Assembly (NCBI GenBank): GCA_002633005.1
Contig: NMRA01000432.1
Coordinates: forward strand, 35,262-99,261
Source: Phoronis australis
Lineage: Eukaryota > Phoronida > Phoronidae
Direction of reading: 5' to 3'
DNA: 64,000 bases
Shown: positions 44,830-56,900 of the stretch, piece after piece
Layout: the number at the start of each line of letters is the position of its first letter
How positions within the stretch are numbered: position 1 is the first letter of the stretch
The notes under the pieces: generated by a model
What the model was told of the DNA's origin: nothing
Database searches by the model: none
The model's input: the letters and a program-made list of their open reading frames with translations, nothing else
Position numbers and translations under genes: made by a program

Positions 44830-45058
44830 GTATACTCGTTTACAGTATACTCTATGTAAAATTGACGTACTTTTTAGTTTGTTTTTTCGAACTTTATTTG
44901 TTGAAAAAAATATATTCGTGGGTTTCTCGTTCTCTCTCAAAATTGTATACTCGTTTACAATATACTCTATGTAAAGTTGACATAATTTTAGTTTGGTTTT
45001 TCAAACTGTATTTATTGAAAAAATATATTCGTGGGTTTCTCGCTCTCTCCTAAAAATC
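44830..45058. repeat. 115-bp tandem duplication
   Basis: Two copies starting GTATACTCGTTTACA at 44830 and 44945, both ending 'attcgtgggtttctcg(t/c)tctctc'. They differ by a few indels. Confidence 0.9.
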
Positions 45059-45059
45059 T

Positions 45060-46370
45060 TGAGTTTGCTATTCACTTAAGAACAGACGACGGAGACGATT
45101 TGGAACGTTGGTTGGTCTTTGATTTGGTTTGGTCGCGTTTTTTTTTTTGCCTTTCAAACTTGCCAAATCAAATCTATTAAGAGGCAGTCCATGTAAAAAC
45201 CAGTAGATTTTCAAAAATCAGTCTATACGTCAAAATTTAAAACAACTTCATTTTTTGTACATGGGTAGGTATCCTAACAAAAACCCAAATGCCAAATTTT
45301 ATGCACTCAATGACCCCTAATTTCGCCGCTGGAGCATGATAACATTAATTGGCACAATTGGGCATATTAGAAGTCTCAAAAACCGCACGTTTTCAGCAAC
45401 AAAAATTAGTGTGTTACAAAATAGATCAAAAGCTATATTTTGGTGGCTGAAATAACCACCGTATATAGTGCATAATTCTGTGCCAGTTATTAAAATCTGA
45501 CTATTTTGTGCTAGACAGGGGAGATAATCCACAGACCACTTTTTGGGGCTAATTTTAGTGGCCATTTTTGTGACCTTCTTACTGCCATAAAACACCTTGT
45601 AGCCTTATGTGACGTTTTGAACATACAGTTAAAGAGTTATTCTTGATGACTGAGCAATAAAAAATCTTGCCTCAACTTTGCACTTTAGTGAAAATTGTCT
45701 TGCAAAACTGTTTATTTTCATAGTTTGGAAATGACGAGCAGAGTTTACAGACCATTTGAACAAACTTTTAGGCAAGAAGTCTGCTTTAAATATTTATAGA
45801 AACCAAGTCTAAACTCTTTCAAATGAAAACGAGATGTTTTCCAGGTTTATTACGCGGCTAGTATCAAAACTGAACCCGATGACCTTTGCCCACTGAGGGA
45901 GTCAGTCATTGAGGTTAAGCTTGAGGATATATAAAAAATGTACGTGTAACCCTCTTGTATTCTATCATTTGTTTTACATTATCAGGTTAATTTACACACT
46001 CTGTAGAACTTTTAAATGGAAATAAATACCTTTAAGATCAAACGAGTAAGAATTGATATCTGTAATGACTGGTTTTGAGAGAAGCAAGTGCATTTTAAAA
46101 AGACAAAATGGCGGACGATGTCGATGGGCCTTCATGTTCCTTTAAAGTTTATTCTGCAAAAAATCCGATGGCAAAAGCTTTGTGCTTTAGTGAGTTATAT
46201 CAAAGACACCACTGAACATTTGAGATACAGGAAACTACCTCACAAAGCAAGGCCTGTGCCAGAGTACGGACTCGTACTTCCCAGAGTCGGTGAATTTCTG
46301 ACTGAACAGGACCAGTCATGGAAGAGTGAGGTAATTCTGGATGTTACCACTCTGCTCCTCTCCTCCTTAA
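45060..46370. other. Intergenic; nothing recognisable
   Basis: No credible ORF or structured repeat. The final 280 bases may contain a decayed upstream part of the pseudogene at 46371. Confidence 0.4.
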
Positions 46371-47150
46371 CGTAGCGGCCTTGTCAAGTTCTACCGGCAT
46401 TTCTGTTTCGAGATATGTCAATTTAGTGAAAGTCAGAATGGAAAGGATCTCTGTGATCGCAAGATCGCTCCACTCAAACAACGTGCAAAGTACTTTGTAG
46501 CCGAAGGTAACAATATCATAAACTTTCTGGATTTGAAAGAAGCATTACTTTCCATTGGTCGTGTGAAGGGATGCTATGTGTATGCATGTTCAGTCAATGT
46601 AACAAAGTCTTTTACAAAATACTCAGTTCCTGGTATAAGCACATTCCCAAATTTCCCTAATTCCACCCAAGGAATTCGCGTGTGGAAATTATTCCATGTA
46701 GGTGACGGTAAGTTCTTACAAATACTGAGAAAATGGGAATCCTATTTCTCTAAAATACACTAACATCTCTAGAATGGCGGATTTTCAACACCAAGAGGCA
46801 AGGTTGGCATCTAGTGAAGAGCCTCAACATGAAAAGTTCCCTTGTACCCAGCAAGGTTACTCGAAATTTTTGCTACCGACGCAGAACTAGGTCAGCATTT
46901 GGATGTGGGTAACCTCACTGAACATTTACAGAGGGAAACCACGTACGACCACAAAGCACGACAGTGGTCAGAAATGCATTCAGGTGCAAGAACCGGAGCG
47001 TCATTTGAGGCAGCCTCAGAGTACTATTTGGATGAGACGAATCCTGAAGCAATAGGTTAGGCATTGAAAAAGGGTAAAAGGTCAGCAAGATTTTCAGCAA
47101 AGGTTAAGAACATTCTGACGAACATATTCGATGAAGGAGATAAGTCAGGT
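46371..47150 (+). pseudogene. Decayed copy of a multi-copy metazoan protein family, probably transposon-derived
   Basis: One plus frame reads VKFYRHFCFEICQFSESQ, then GKDLCDRKIAPLKQRAKYFV, later KGCYVYAC and GIRVWKLFHVG. It is interrupted by a stop at 46761, resumes in the same frame with TGASFEAASEYYLDETNPEA, meets a TAG at 47058, and continues ALKKGKRSARFSAKVKNILT. The HF-F(S)E-GKD-CDR block and the closing K(S)xRF-KxK block recall uncharacterised multi-copy proteins I have seen in cnidarians, molluscs and lower deuterostomes, but I cannot name the family. At least two stops make it non-functional. Confidence 0.5.
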
Positions 47151-49456
47151 AAAAACGTTCACACTCGCAAGTGACAAAATGGAGAAAACATTACGAGAAC
47201 CCACTGGGAAAGTGTTTACCTGTGCTGTTAAGTGAATCGCAGATTGGTGGATTTTTTCCAAGTTGTCTGCAGCAATGTTTATGACGATGCTATTTCTGCT
47301 GAAGATGCTGTTATGTCGTCAGATTTACTGAATGAAGTGGTAAATGAGCTCAACGCTTAGCCTAGTTTTGTAGCATACCATTCAAAGATGTGTGATATAT
47401 GGAGTCGAGACCGTTACTTCTGTTCACTTGATGTCTGTCATGAATGAGTCATTAATAAAATTGTCTCTCGTGAATTATTTTCTATTGACTGTGAATGTGT
47501 ACCTTTTTATACCACTGATGATCACAGTGGCAGAAATATTCAGCGTTAGGGTGCCCGGTGTGTGGGGGGTGGAACACCAGGTTTCTGGCGACTGGTGGCG
47601 ACTAAAATTTCTAGCAACCAGCAGGGACATCACAATATGAACCCAAAGTTACAATGACTATTTGCACTAAACACTAGGGGGGCATATCCACCTTGGGTGC
47701 CTTCCTTTGCATGTGGCACGAACAAGGTAGATAGAAAACAAGGCAGGGGTGAGTTCAGTAACACTAGAACCTCTCTAAAATTTATCCAAAACCACGTGTT
47801 CTCATTTAGAATGCAGAGCAATATCTCGCGAAGTTTTGAATTATAGCAAGGTCCTTGTGTTACTGCTCTTATTCTAGATGCGTCTTCAGTCTCCACGTAA
47901 CCAAAAGCAGCGCCATCTATCATTTAGAAGCACGCATGCCTATTGATTTATGTAAATGTTTTTTGTTATAAGCAATAATCATCAATGCCGTTTTCAGAGA
48001 ATGGTAATTAATTATGCAGTCTGCCTTTTCTCCAAAATACAAGGTTTTTATGTCGTGTTTCGCAAGCTAATTATATGTTCCAAGAGCTCCCTATTGGCAG
48101 CAGAGGCGATTGAGAACATGCAAAAGGACGAAGTGCAGTTCGTGTAATGCTTCGTACGCAAAAACTACATTAGAGGCAAGATTTTTTATTTTAGATTATG
48201 AACAGGTTAGGAATGACTGAACAAATTATTATAAAGTCAATTTCAGGAAAGGTGCGTTATGGCTGCTACAGAGTGCCAAATTTGGCCGAAAATGGCTTCA
48301 GTGAAAACCTGAAAAATAGCCATTTTTGCCTCACAAATTCGAAACGTACAAATTTAAAAATGGATTTGAAAGTTATGCTATCAAATTATTCAGGCATTGC
48401 CCTTTCAATTCGTATTATTCATTTGTTTTTACCTCACCACACATGCTAGTAAAATGCATTCAAACATGTCTACTTCGACGCCCAATTTTGTTGCAAAATG
48501 GAGGTACAAGTCATAAAAAGAAAAATAATGAATGAAAATTCTTAAAAAGTGAGGTTTTTCTACATCTCAACAAGCCAAACTCATGTGCTAAGTTTCAAAA
48601 AATCGGTGATTTTGGGCATAGACTCTACCTGTTGGTTTTATATGGAGTCACTCTTAATTGCAAAAAAGGGAAAAGCCAGTCGAGCTCACGACCATGTTCA
48701 GATAGAGTCCAGCTTGTGTAGACTGGGTCGAGGGGGTCGTGAGGGTTGTGGGGTGCCGGGATCGAAGGGGTTTTAGAACAATCCACTGACGCGTCTAGAA
48801 ATACAGCATGTCAATGAAGAGGGGAATATCCATTTATCTCGCAAATATATTCATGCGATTGGGTTTAGCCAAATGACGGTGCTTTCAAACGCCAGGTTAT
48901 TACACACCACAAAGTTCAAGACCATATAGTAGGATATTATCAAGGAGTGTACTAGTACTACAACAGTACACTCTTTGATATGATATTACAGGGTCAGGGC
49001 AGTTTGACATAATATTGATGAAAACGATTTTAAAGAATTTTTTTTTCTTGGCCATATAAATTGTTATCAAACTGCTTACGGTTATGTTGACACCTCTCCA
49101 CTTTATCATTGGTTCCATTGTATGCCTTAGTAATATCTACTTTATCTAAAAACGCTTAACATGCTTGTAAACAAAACAGTTGGAATAACCATTATTGACC
49201 AGAACCTGTTCAGTTGACTACTGCTTGGAAATTTTGTTTTGGTTAAAGCAATCACATTTTAGGCTACAAGGAATAATATTCAACTTGCCTGTCCACGACA
49301 TTTGTGTTCAACTTCTAGGGACTCTGCACCGTGCAACAAAACCACCAACGGCAACAATAAAAACTGCTCGATTGCTTTCCCTTGCTCGTGCGCCGCGCGA
49401 TAACGCCGATTATTGAAATAAAACTGCACGTGCACATGATCCCATGAAAAAGTAAA
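47151..49456. other. Intergenic, with a decayed MITE at 47752-47868
   Basis: 47752-47868 begins AGTTCAGTAACACTAGAAC and ends 'agcaaggtccttgtgttact', matching the MITE at 3781-3908. Around 48935-48995 a small hairpin with 'agtgtactagta / cagtacact' arms is seen. No gene was found. Confidence 0.55.
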
Positions 49457-50077
49457 TACCGGGGTTTTCCGTAGATAAGCCCCTGGGCTTGTATACGGAA
49501 AATGAAAATTTCAAGATACTTTAGGAACATCAATAAACGCCCGGGCGTTTATTCGGAAAAGGGGGCGTGTAAACGGAAAGTCATAATTTTCGCGACGTAA
49601 ATACCAGCATGAAGCGCTATATGTATTTTTGTAAGTGAAACTTTTATAGCAGCTTATCAATCGCAATATCTGCCCAGCGGGACAAGAAAATATGTGTGCA
49701 TCACTCCTAGATCTCCTTCTTACAAAGATGATCGCACCCAAAGTCGTTTAACAGAAAATCTGTGAACTTCGGCCGGCTTGAAAACTCGGCCACATCGTAT
49801 TGTGAAAAAAAAAACAGTTCGAGTCAGTTCTGTTAATATAGTTCAGCAACACTTTTCTCGATTTTATAAATAATAAATCCTCTACAAAACTGAATTTGTT
49901 GACTCTAAGTGGGCGTTTAAAAGGAAATTTTCCGAATTAAAGCACCACTATCTAGACACTTGACACGAGAATTTCCAACACCAAATAAACGCCCATGGGC
50001 GTTTATTCGACATATTTTACCGAATAAATGCACATGGGTGTTTCATCGGGTGGGCTTATCTACGGAAAACCCAGGTA
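49457..50077. mobile_element. 621-bp MITE with about 24-bp inverted ends and TA flanks
   Basis: The left end TA-CCGGGGTTTTCCGTAGAT and the inverted right end TA-CCTGGGTTTTCCGTAGAT match except for one base and continue through 'aagccc'. The outer TA on both sides fits a TA target duplication, as in Tc1/mariner-type elements. Just inside each end lies a palindrome, AATAAACGCCCGGGCGTTTA near 49533 and AATAAACGCCCATGGGCGTT near 49984. No ORF. Confidence 0.75.
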
Positions 50078-50326
50078 ATATATTAGAGAAAATGTTGTTA
50101 CACATATTGTCTTTGGTCGTAGCTCCAGTCTTTTCATCCTGTGACCATGCCATACCTGGGGTAACTTTATTGTTCATGTGTGGCTAGAAAAAGAATAATA
50201 TCGTTTATTACGTCATCCGCCATGTTGGAGGACAAACATTTCAGCATGGTTGTGATATCGTGTAGCAAAGACAAACATTCACCATTAAACTGAGTAAATT
50301 CTGCCGATAATTTACTCAGTATAATA

Positions 50327-50700
50327 TACAAAACGCACCGGGAGTGGCGTAGATGAAGAAATATCCCACGACACATTATTCCGCGTATCGACCGAGACCA
50401 AAGTTAGAGGTCGATTGGCCTACACGGAATAATCTCGAGTGGGATATTACTGGTACTTCATTTACGCCAATCGAGGTACGTTTTGTATTAATCCCATATG
50501 CTTCGAATTCCTAAGTTTCTTTCATTTTTTCGGCAGATTTTTTAAATACTTCACCCAGACTGTTCACGTCGCGGATCACATCATATATGTATATACTTGC
50601 GCGTTGGGTTACAAGTTTTCTGTAGTAAACAGAAACAGATTTAAATGTAACGGCTTGTTACTTGAAAGAGATAAAAAAGATGGAAACAAAGGTTATTAAG
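50327..50700 (+). repeat. Dispersed repeat with hairpin MITE (inverse partner at 14.87-15.25 kb)
   Basis: 50327-50486 folds: AAAACGCACCGGGAGTGGCG at the left against 'cgccaatcgaggtacgtttt' at the right, with 'atatcccac / gtgggatat' arms. The adjoining 50487-50700 is the reverse complement of 14880-15116 with about 80% identity by eye. Confidence 0.7.
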
Positions 50701-52345
50701 CATTGAACTTGTAACATTTTCTGAAAATAGGTAAATAACAACAGTAGGCCTATTTGATACTGTAGTTACCGAGGAATCTGTATGCACCTGAGTTGCAGAC
50801 GATATAATACATTTAACAATGTTCATGTCAAACTAGGGTACTGAAAGTACTTGCAATAATGAACATATTGCAGGTTTTTTTTTAGTTCAAGTTTAACTCG
50901 TGCACCGTTATAGGTACCTCTGAAATTAGTAAAAAGGCACCTCAATAAGAATGCCCCATCTCTCATGTTCCCCCGGTTGCCCGTCTCTGCGAGCGTGCCT
51001 GTGGAAATTGATTATAACATTCCGTTCTCATAAATAAATTCGTTGCTTTCTGATTTACATGTTTATGTATTTACGAAAACCGACAGATTCAGTGATGGTT
51101 TTTGGCAATTAGAAGCTAATATTTTAAGAAATGATGATGTTTCAGTGAATTTAGTTGCAGCTTGAGTTTGGGAAAACTCTAAAATCCTATCCCTAAGTAG
51201 TAAAGTGCAGCTTGGACGAATTTTGCCTATTTAAAATTACTCTCAAAGACATCGATGAAATTTGGACAGTTCCCAAAAATATACTTACAATTCAATTCAA
51301 ATGACAATGGATGCATTGCTTTTTGTCTTAGATAGAAGTTTAGTCGTTTAAACTCAAAACAGGGGATAAAAAACGAATTATGCCATTAAATCAAGGTAAA
51401 CGCATTGCTCATGGAATCGATTGTTGGTTCCTGATTTACATGTTTATGAGTCTACGAAAATGGACTAATTGATAAATGATTTTTTTGACTATTAGAAGCT
51501 AATCTTGTAAAAAATGACAATGCGCTAATGAACTTAGTTGTAGGCTGACACTGGGAAAATTCGATCTTTCATCAGATCCCCAAATAGCAAAGTACACTAA
51601 ACTTTTTTTTTCTGAAATAAGTCTCAAGGATATTGACTGAATGTCGGGGCGACTCTACAAAGTGCACCCGGCGAAACGTTCTCTGGCAATTCAAATGATA
51701 ATAAATTGTTTGACTTAAGAGCTAGATTAGTGGGTTAAATACACAAACCTTAGATCGAAAAAAAAGAAGTTTAAGTGATTGATATAATCAATTTAAACTC
51801 ATTTCCCATGATCTTGGAAGGGGTGTCTTTGCACTATGTAGTAGTCCTTGATGTTTTTAGTTTCCAGTAGTATTGCGCAATGAATTTTCGTTTGCTTGCC
51901 AGTGGCATGCATATTACCATACAGACGGAGCACGCCAGTCCTGACTGACGGGTGTAAACATGCGGAAGGCCCGCGCAGAATCTCACGAGTCCACGGGAAT
52001 GAACTTGAGCTCCAGGCGCTCAAAAGCCGGTGTACATCAGTTTTGGGACACACTCTGTATCACCCAGACACCAGAACCTGGTCTACCGGCCGTGTTTCAA
52101 CAAGGGATTCTGAAACGGCCCCAAAGGCACTATATACCAGGGACCTCGGGACCTCACCTTTCCAAAAAATTTATTCAAAGAAAGGCCATAGATAATAAAA
52201 TGAACTTTTCCCGAATGGATCACTATCTTGTTGACCTGGCCAGCGCAGAAGGATCGATAAGGTACGAGCTGCCTGCCTCATACGGGAGTTTCCGAATGTC
52301 TTACGGGCAAAATTCTGACTCAGTAATATTCTGCTGAGCCCCCCC
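50701..52345. other. Intergenic; nothing recognisable
   Basis: Two related blocks, around 51000-51340 and 51400-51720, share 'cgttgctttctgatttacatgtttat'-like and 'ttagaagctaat' stretches, suggesting a decayed tandem duplication. The ORFs at 51799-52337 are not convincing. Confidence 0.4.
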
Positions 52346-52627
52346 NNNNNNNNNNNNNNNNNNNNNNNNNNNNNNNNNNNNNNNNNNNNNNNNNNNNNNN
52401 NNNNNNNNNNNNNNNNNNNNNNNNNNNNNNNNNNNNNNNNNNNNNNNNNNNNNNNNNNNNNNNNNNNNNNNNNNNNNNNNNNNNNNNNNNNNNNNNNNNN
52501 NNNNNNNNNNNNNNNNNNNNNNNNNNNNNNNNNNNNNNNNNNNNNNNNNNNNNNNNNNNNNNNNNNNNNNNNNNNNNNNNNNNNNNNNNNNNNNNNNNNN
52601 NNNNNNNNNNNNNNNNNNNNNNNNNNN
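52346..52627. other. Sequencing gap (run of N)
   Basis: 282 undetermined bases following a poly-C run. Any ORF crossing it is meaningless. Confidence 1.
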
Positions 52628-52913
52628 CCTTCGCAATAACTTTTTACTTCTTGCGGGCCTGTCATTTCAATTTACCAGGCTCAGCGGCCACTTGGGGGCA
52701 CGTGAGACATGAGAGAGTCCCCGTGAAGAGAATCAGTGCAGCGCTCCTCGCGGACATTTCTGAAACCACCATTCCCATGATGCTTGCTGTTCGTAGAGAG
52801 CGCATGGGCATGTGGTGTTTCCGGGATGTGATTTGTCCCATTGTGTTCTTTTCTGGAATATCAATGTTTTCGCGCCGACGAAAATGATTAATTGAGATTT
52901 GCATTGTCAAATC
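52628..52913 (+). promoter_or_regulatory. Likely promoter/5' UTR of the AF10-like gene
   Basis: Between the gap and the start codon the sequence is less AT-rich and includes CACGTG (E-box) at about 52699. There is an in-frame TGA 24 bases upstream of the ATG. No TATA box was seen. The assignment rests on position only. Confidence 0.4.
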
Positions 52914-53991
52914 ATGTCGAAGATGAAAGCCATGGTGGGTGGATGTTGTGTATGTTCCGATGAACGAGGTTGGGCAGAGAATCCGCTTGTTTACTGTGAC
53001 GGGCAGGGGTGTAACGTCGCTGTGCATCAAGGTAATTTTGCACCTCGGAAACATTCGTAAATAATGAAAAATACGTTTCGATATGTTGTTCATGCTTCTA
53101 TTTATCTTTTCTAGCATGCTACGGCATTGTGCAAGTCCCGACGGGGCCATGGTTCTGCAGAAAGTGCGAGTCACAGGAGCGCGCTGCACGCGTGGTAAGG
53201 CGGCCATTTTGAAGTTACACCTGAATTCGACCGCTATTTATACTGCCATCAGTGATCGAACTTCTCATTTTCTCATGAACGTGATTTCAAGTAAGCCGTT
53301 CTTTTCATACTGGAAATAGACATCCCACTGCCTTATAATTCAATCAGTTAGAAGTTCAGAAGTAAAAAAGCAGTGAAAGTAGGTCATGTTTTCACATGGG
53401 AGATAATTTTCTGTTGGAATCCCCTGTGTTTATTTTGACATGTCTTCTTCCAGAAGTGTGAGCTGTGCCCCCACAAAGATGGTGCATTAAAAAGAACAGA
53501 TAATGGAGGTAATCGTGTTAATTCATTTAAGATATTTTATTAGCATTTCCTCACCAGGCTTACTTTCAAACCATGACTGAAACCGTTCTTTACAAACAAT
53601 AACAATTGTAAACCCTGAAGATAACTCCTGATGGAATCTATGGAAATACTGCCAATACACTGTAAGGATTCACGTGAGCTTTTAAAATTCCAGATTAGTC
53701 TGGCAGACACAATCATGACTTCAAAAGCGAGTCCATTGAAAGCTTGAATTTGTTTTTTTTTCAACTGGACAACTTTTAGGATTTTTCCAAAAGTTAAACG
53801 AATGAAATTGTTAATAAGAAACAGAATCTTCAGTGAATGTTCTGAGCCAGTTTTACTCATTGCTTTGTTGAACATTGTCAGGCTGGGCTCATGTTGTGTG
53901 TGGGCTGTACATACCAGAGGTCCGCTTCGGTAATGTGACAACCATGGAACCCATTTTGCTCAAGTATATACCTCACGACCGATTCACCAAG
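52914..53991 (+). CDS. MLLT10: AF10-like exons 1-4: PHD finger 1 and zinc knuckle
   Basis: Exons 1 and 2 encode PHD1, with ligands in C4HC3 order: C11 (or C12), C14, C28, C33, H38, C41, C54 and C57 (GGCCVCSDERGWAENPLVYC; WFCRKC). Exons 3 and 4 encode the knuckle: C68, C71 (KCELCPHKDGALKRTDNGG), H88 and C91 (GWAHVVC), followed by LYIPEVRFGN and the linker EPILLKYIPHDRF. Intron phases are 1, 0, 1 and 0. The three introns are short (83, 259 and 373 bp), in contrast to those that follow. Confidence 0.97.
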
Positions 53992-56900
53992 GTAGGCTAT
54001 CAGTCTTTCCTCTTAGACTTGTAGTTACAAATTTGTTTGTGTTTTTTTTTTCTCTCTGTACATTGTTACTATTTGCAAGGAAACCTGACATTGGACACGT
54101 GATTTTGGCTTTATTTGACTGTGCAGGCACATTCAGAACACATTCTTTATCTTAAGTACAATCCTCATTTTTAAAAGAGTTCCCACCATGCATTTTCTTA
54201 GTTTTTGAGGTTTCATATAGTTAACATGAAATGAATGCCTTGAAATCTAACTAAATAAGCATTTTTGTGCCAAATAGTCACATTTTTTTAAATTTGAAGA
54301 AAAATTAGTTATTTTCAAGTTTCCTGCCAAAAGATGTAATGGGTGGAAGATGTTTGGTCACTTACCAATCAATTGCATTGGCGGAACAGAGGAGATCAGA
54401 AGACAAGGATGAGTTTGAGCAAGAACTGGACATTTATAATGCTGACAGGGGAGAGTGGATACGGGCATCACACTCAAATACTTTAAGAATCAGACAATGA
54501 ATTCAATTTCCCACTTCATCGGCTTTGAGGCCGTAACTCAACCCTCTTGCTTGAGAAATGTTGCAGACATATGTGAGCCACAGCCAACTGAACCAAGGGA
54601 TGGTCAATATTCGCAAAATAGACACTTGATAATCACTGACAAAAGGCACTGTAAACCTTGGTCACTCATATTCACTATTGCCATGATGGAATGAGCACAG
54701 TCTAAACACAATACATAAGCCAACGTGTCGTAGGGCCGGGGTCGAGGGCCTGGCATCACTCACCCTAGGATGGAAGCAGTTTGTTCGTTATATATAACAT
54801 TTGCAAATACATTTACAAAGTGGCGAGTCCTTCATGGTAACGCCGATTTTGTGTTTGGTTGAAACACGATTCTTTGAAATGTGCCAAACAAAGTGTGGTT
54901 CCGACTGAATCGCATGTTCCACACTGACATTCCACATACTCGTGCGGCGCACAAAGCGATACCATTTCAGCGCAACTTTTACGTATTTAGGAAATTTGAA
55001 CACAGAGACGTTCCCAGTCAAGTTGCTGTCACTACAGCCTCTACAAAAGCACCTTTTCATGTCTGACAAAGGCGGCTCTCCGCGGCCTTTCCTCACAGCT
55101 CCTCACTATAAAAATAACAACGGCGGAGATGGTCTTCCACCCATCACGTACAATTCTGATAACAGAAAAGTATTTTTTTAAATCTTGGCTTGTTTCTTAG
55201 CTACAGGTGTACTGAAGCCTATTTAATCTCTTAGGATGTATTTAAAAAATTCTTTTTGAGACTCAGGGTCATGGTGGGAACTCCTTAAAGGGAGAAACAA
55301 ATGGTTTTTGTTGACACCTTTTGTAAAATCATAGATCCCAGGTTTAATCATAGAAAGAGGTTTTCTGCGTTACTGTTCTTCTTGCATGTATTTGCAATTC
55401 ATACAACAACGCAAAGTGACATAAACAGCCCAGCAAAAAGCTCATGTTATGGTTCTGCATTTTCGTCCATTCAGCTGAATGTCAGTGAATTCAGAGTCGA
55501 GATGTGTGTTTTTTGCTGGGCTGCTTGTTACTTTCTATTGTTGCACGGATTGTTAAAAACTCCAGGGCAACAATAATTAACATGGACAAATGTCTCCATG
55601 ACAACCAAGTATCTATAGTCTTACTCAAAGTAACATGAAATACGGTTGCTTTAGGATTGTAAACAAATTTGATTTTGATAGCTGTTGTGCTCATCAAATA
55701 TTGCCCAAAAGTCTCCCAACAACACAAAGCCCTGCTGTTTGTTAACACACCCTTTCTGTTGAGTGAGTCACCTGTCAATAGTATCATTTTGAAGTTTTGA
55801 GCATATTTATTCAATGTTATGCTGTGTAAAAATGAGATTGTGTAAGAAAATTTTTGTCAGAATGTGAGATTAATCCAGTGTATAAGCCGGCAGCAGGCCA
55901 GACTAGAGTCCTCACTCCGGTCGAAGACAAACTTGTCAAGTTGTGCAGGGCCGCAAACCAATGAGAGAATCAATTGTATTAGAAGACCTGCCATAAGTTT
56001 ACCAAAACTTAACAAATTTGCTGCTTATCTTGCCTAAAATTCTGAAAGTTCATGTGTGGGTGTATGGGTGACCTGCTGACACAAGTTTTAATACAGAAAG
56101 TTTGTTGACTTCTCTTTAATGGACTATTTCTCTTGGCTATCAAAAACAACATTTAATCAAAAAGCACACGGTCAAGTCTCGACAACATAGGTTTAATGTC
56201 GTGAATCACATGAACAGATCCACCTTGATATCAAGTTTCAGAAAAACTGTGGATTGACAGCTGGTTACCTAGTTACCTCGACATGTGAGAGAAAGTCATC
56301 TTAATTAGAGTACATGGAGTCGTCAATTCTCATAAGCTCAAGTGACCGCCACCTGTCGAAATTTCTTGTGGCATGTTCGTCAGTTTTGAAGGCAGAGGTG
56401 TTTCCATTTCGTCAAATTTCGCAAAAATCAATTTCTGAGAAGAACTGTTTCATTATTAGTATGGTTGGCCACTACTGAAAAGTTGTACTCATGGCATTGG
56501 TGAAATTACTGTTTTGTAAATTATTTTTGTGTACATCATTTCACTCAACTGTTTCAGTCACCAGTCACCCAGTGTTCACACCTGGTTTATGTTCACGTTT
56601 CAGGTGTGCTACATCTGTGAACAACACAGTCGAGCTGGTAAGGCTGCCACTGGTGCCTGCATGCAGTGCAACAAACCTGGCTGTCGACAATTCTTCCACG
56701 TCACCTGGTAATTATTCCAAGCTGTGATAGAACCAGTAATGTTGCATCGATGGATATTATGTGAGGCCCTGTCGGCGTGCTACGATTTTTGTAAAGCAGT
56801 CATCGACCAATGGTTGAGCACCCCTTCACATGGTGGGGTCACCCCATTGCAGTTGTGCCAACAAGTGTCGAGAGTTGCTACAGTTTGTATGTAGAGTCCT

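Larger units (their letters stand above)
53992..56603. other. AF10-like intron 4, hosting a Kolobok-type insertion
   Basis: A 2.6-kb intron. Apart from the element at 54171-55289, nothing was seen. TTAAAGGGAGAAAC at 55285 overlaps the element's right TTAA and looks like another Kolobok-type start, but no partner end was found. Confidence 0.6.

Noticed and set aside
52171-52665. ORFs of 111 and 164 codons on the minus strand
   Set aside because: They cross the run of N and are mostly X.
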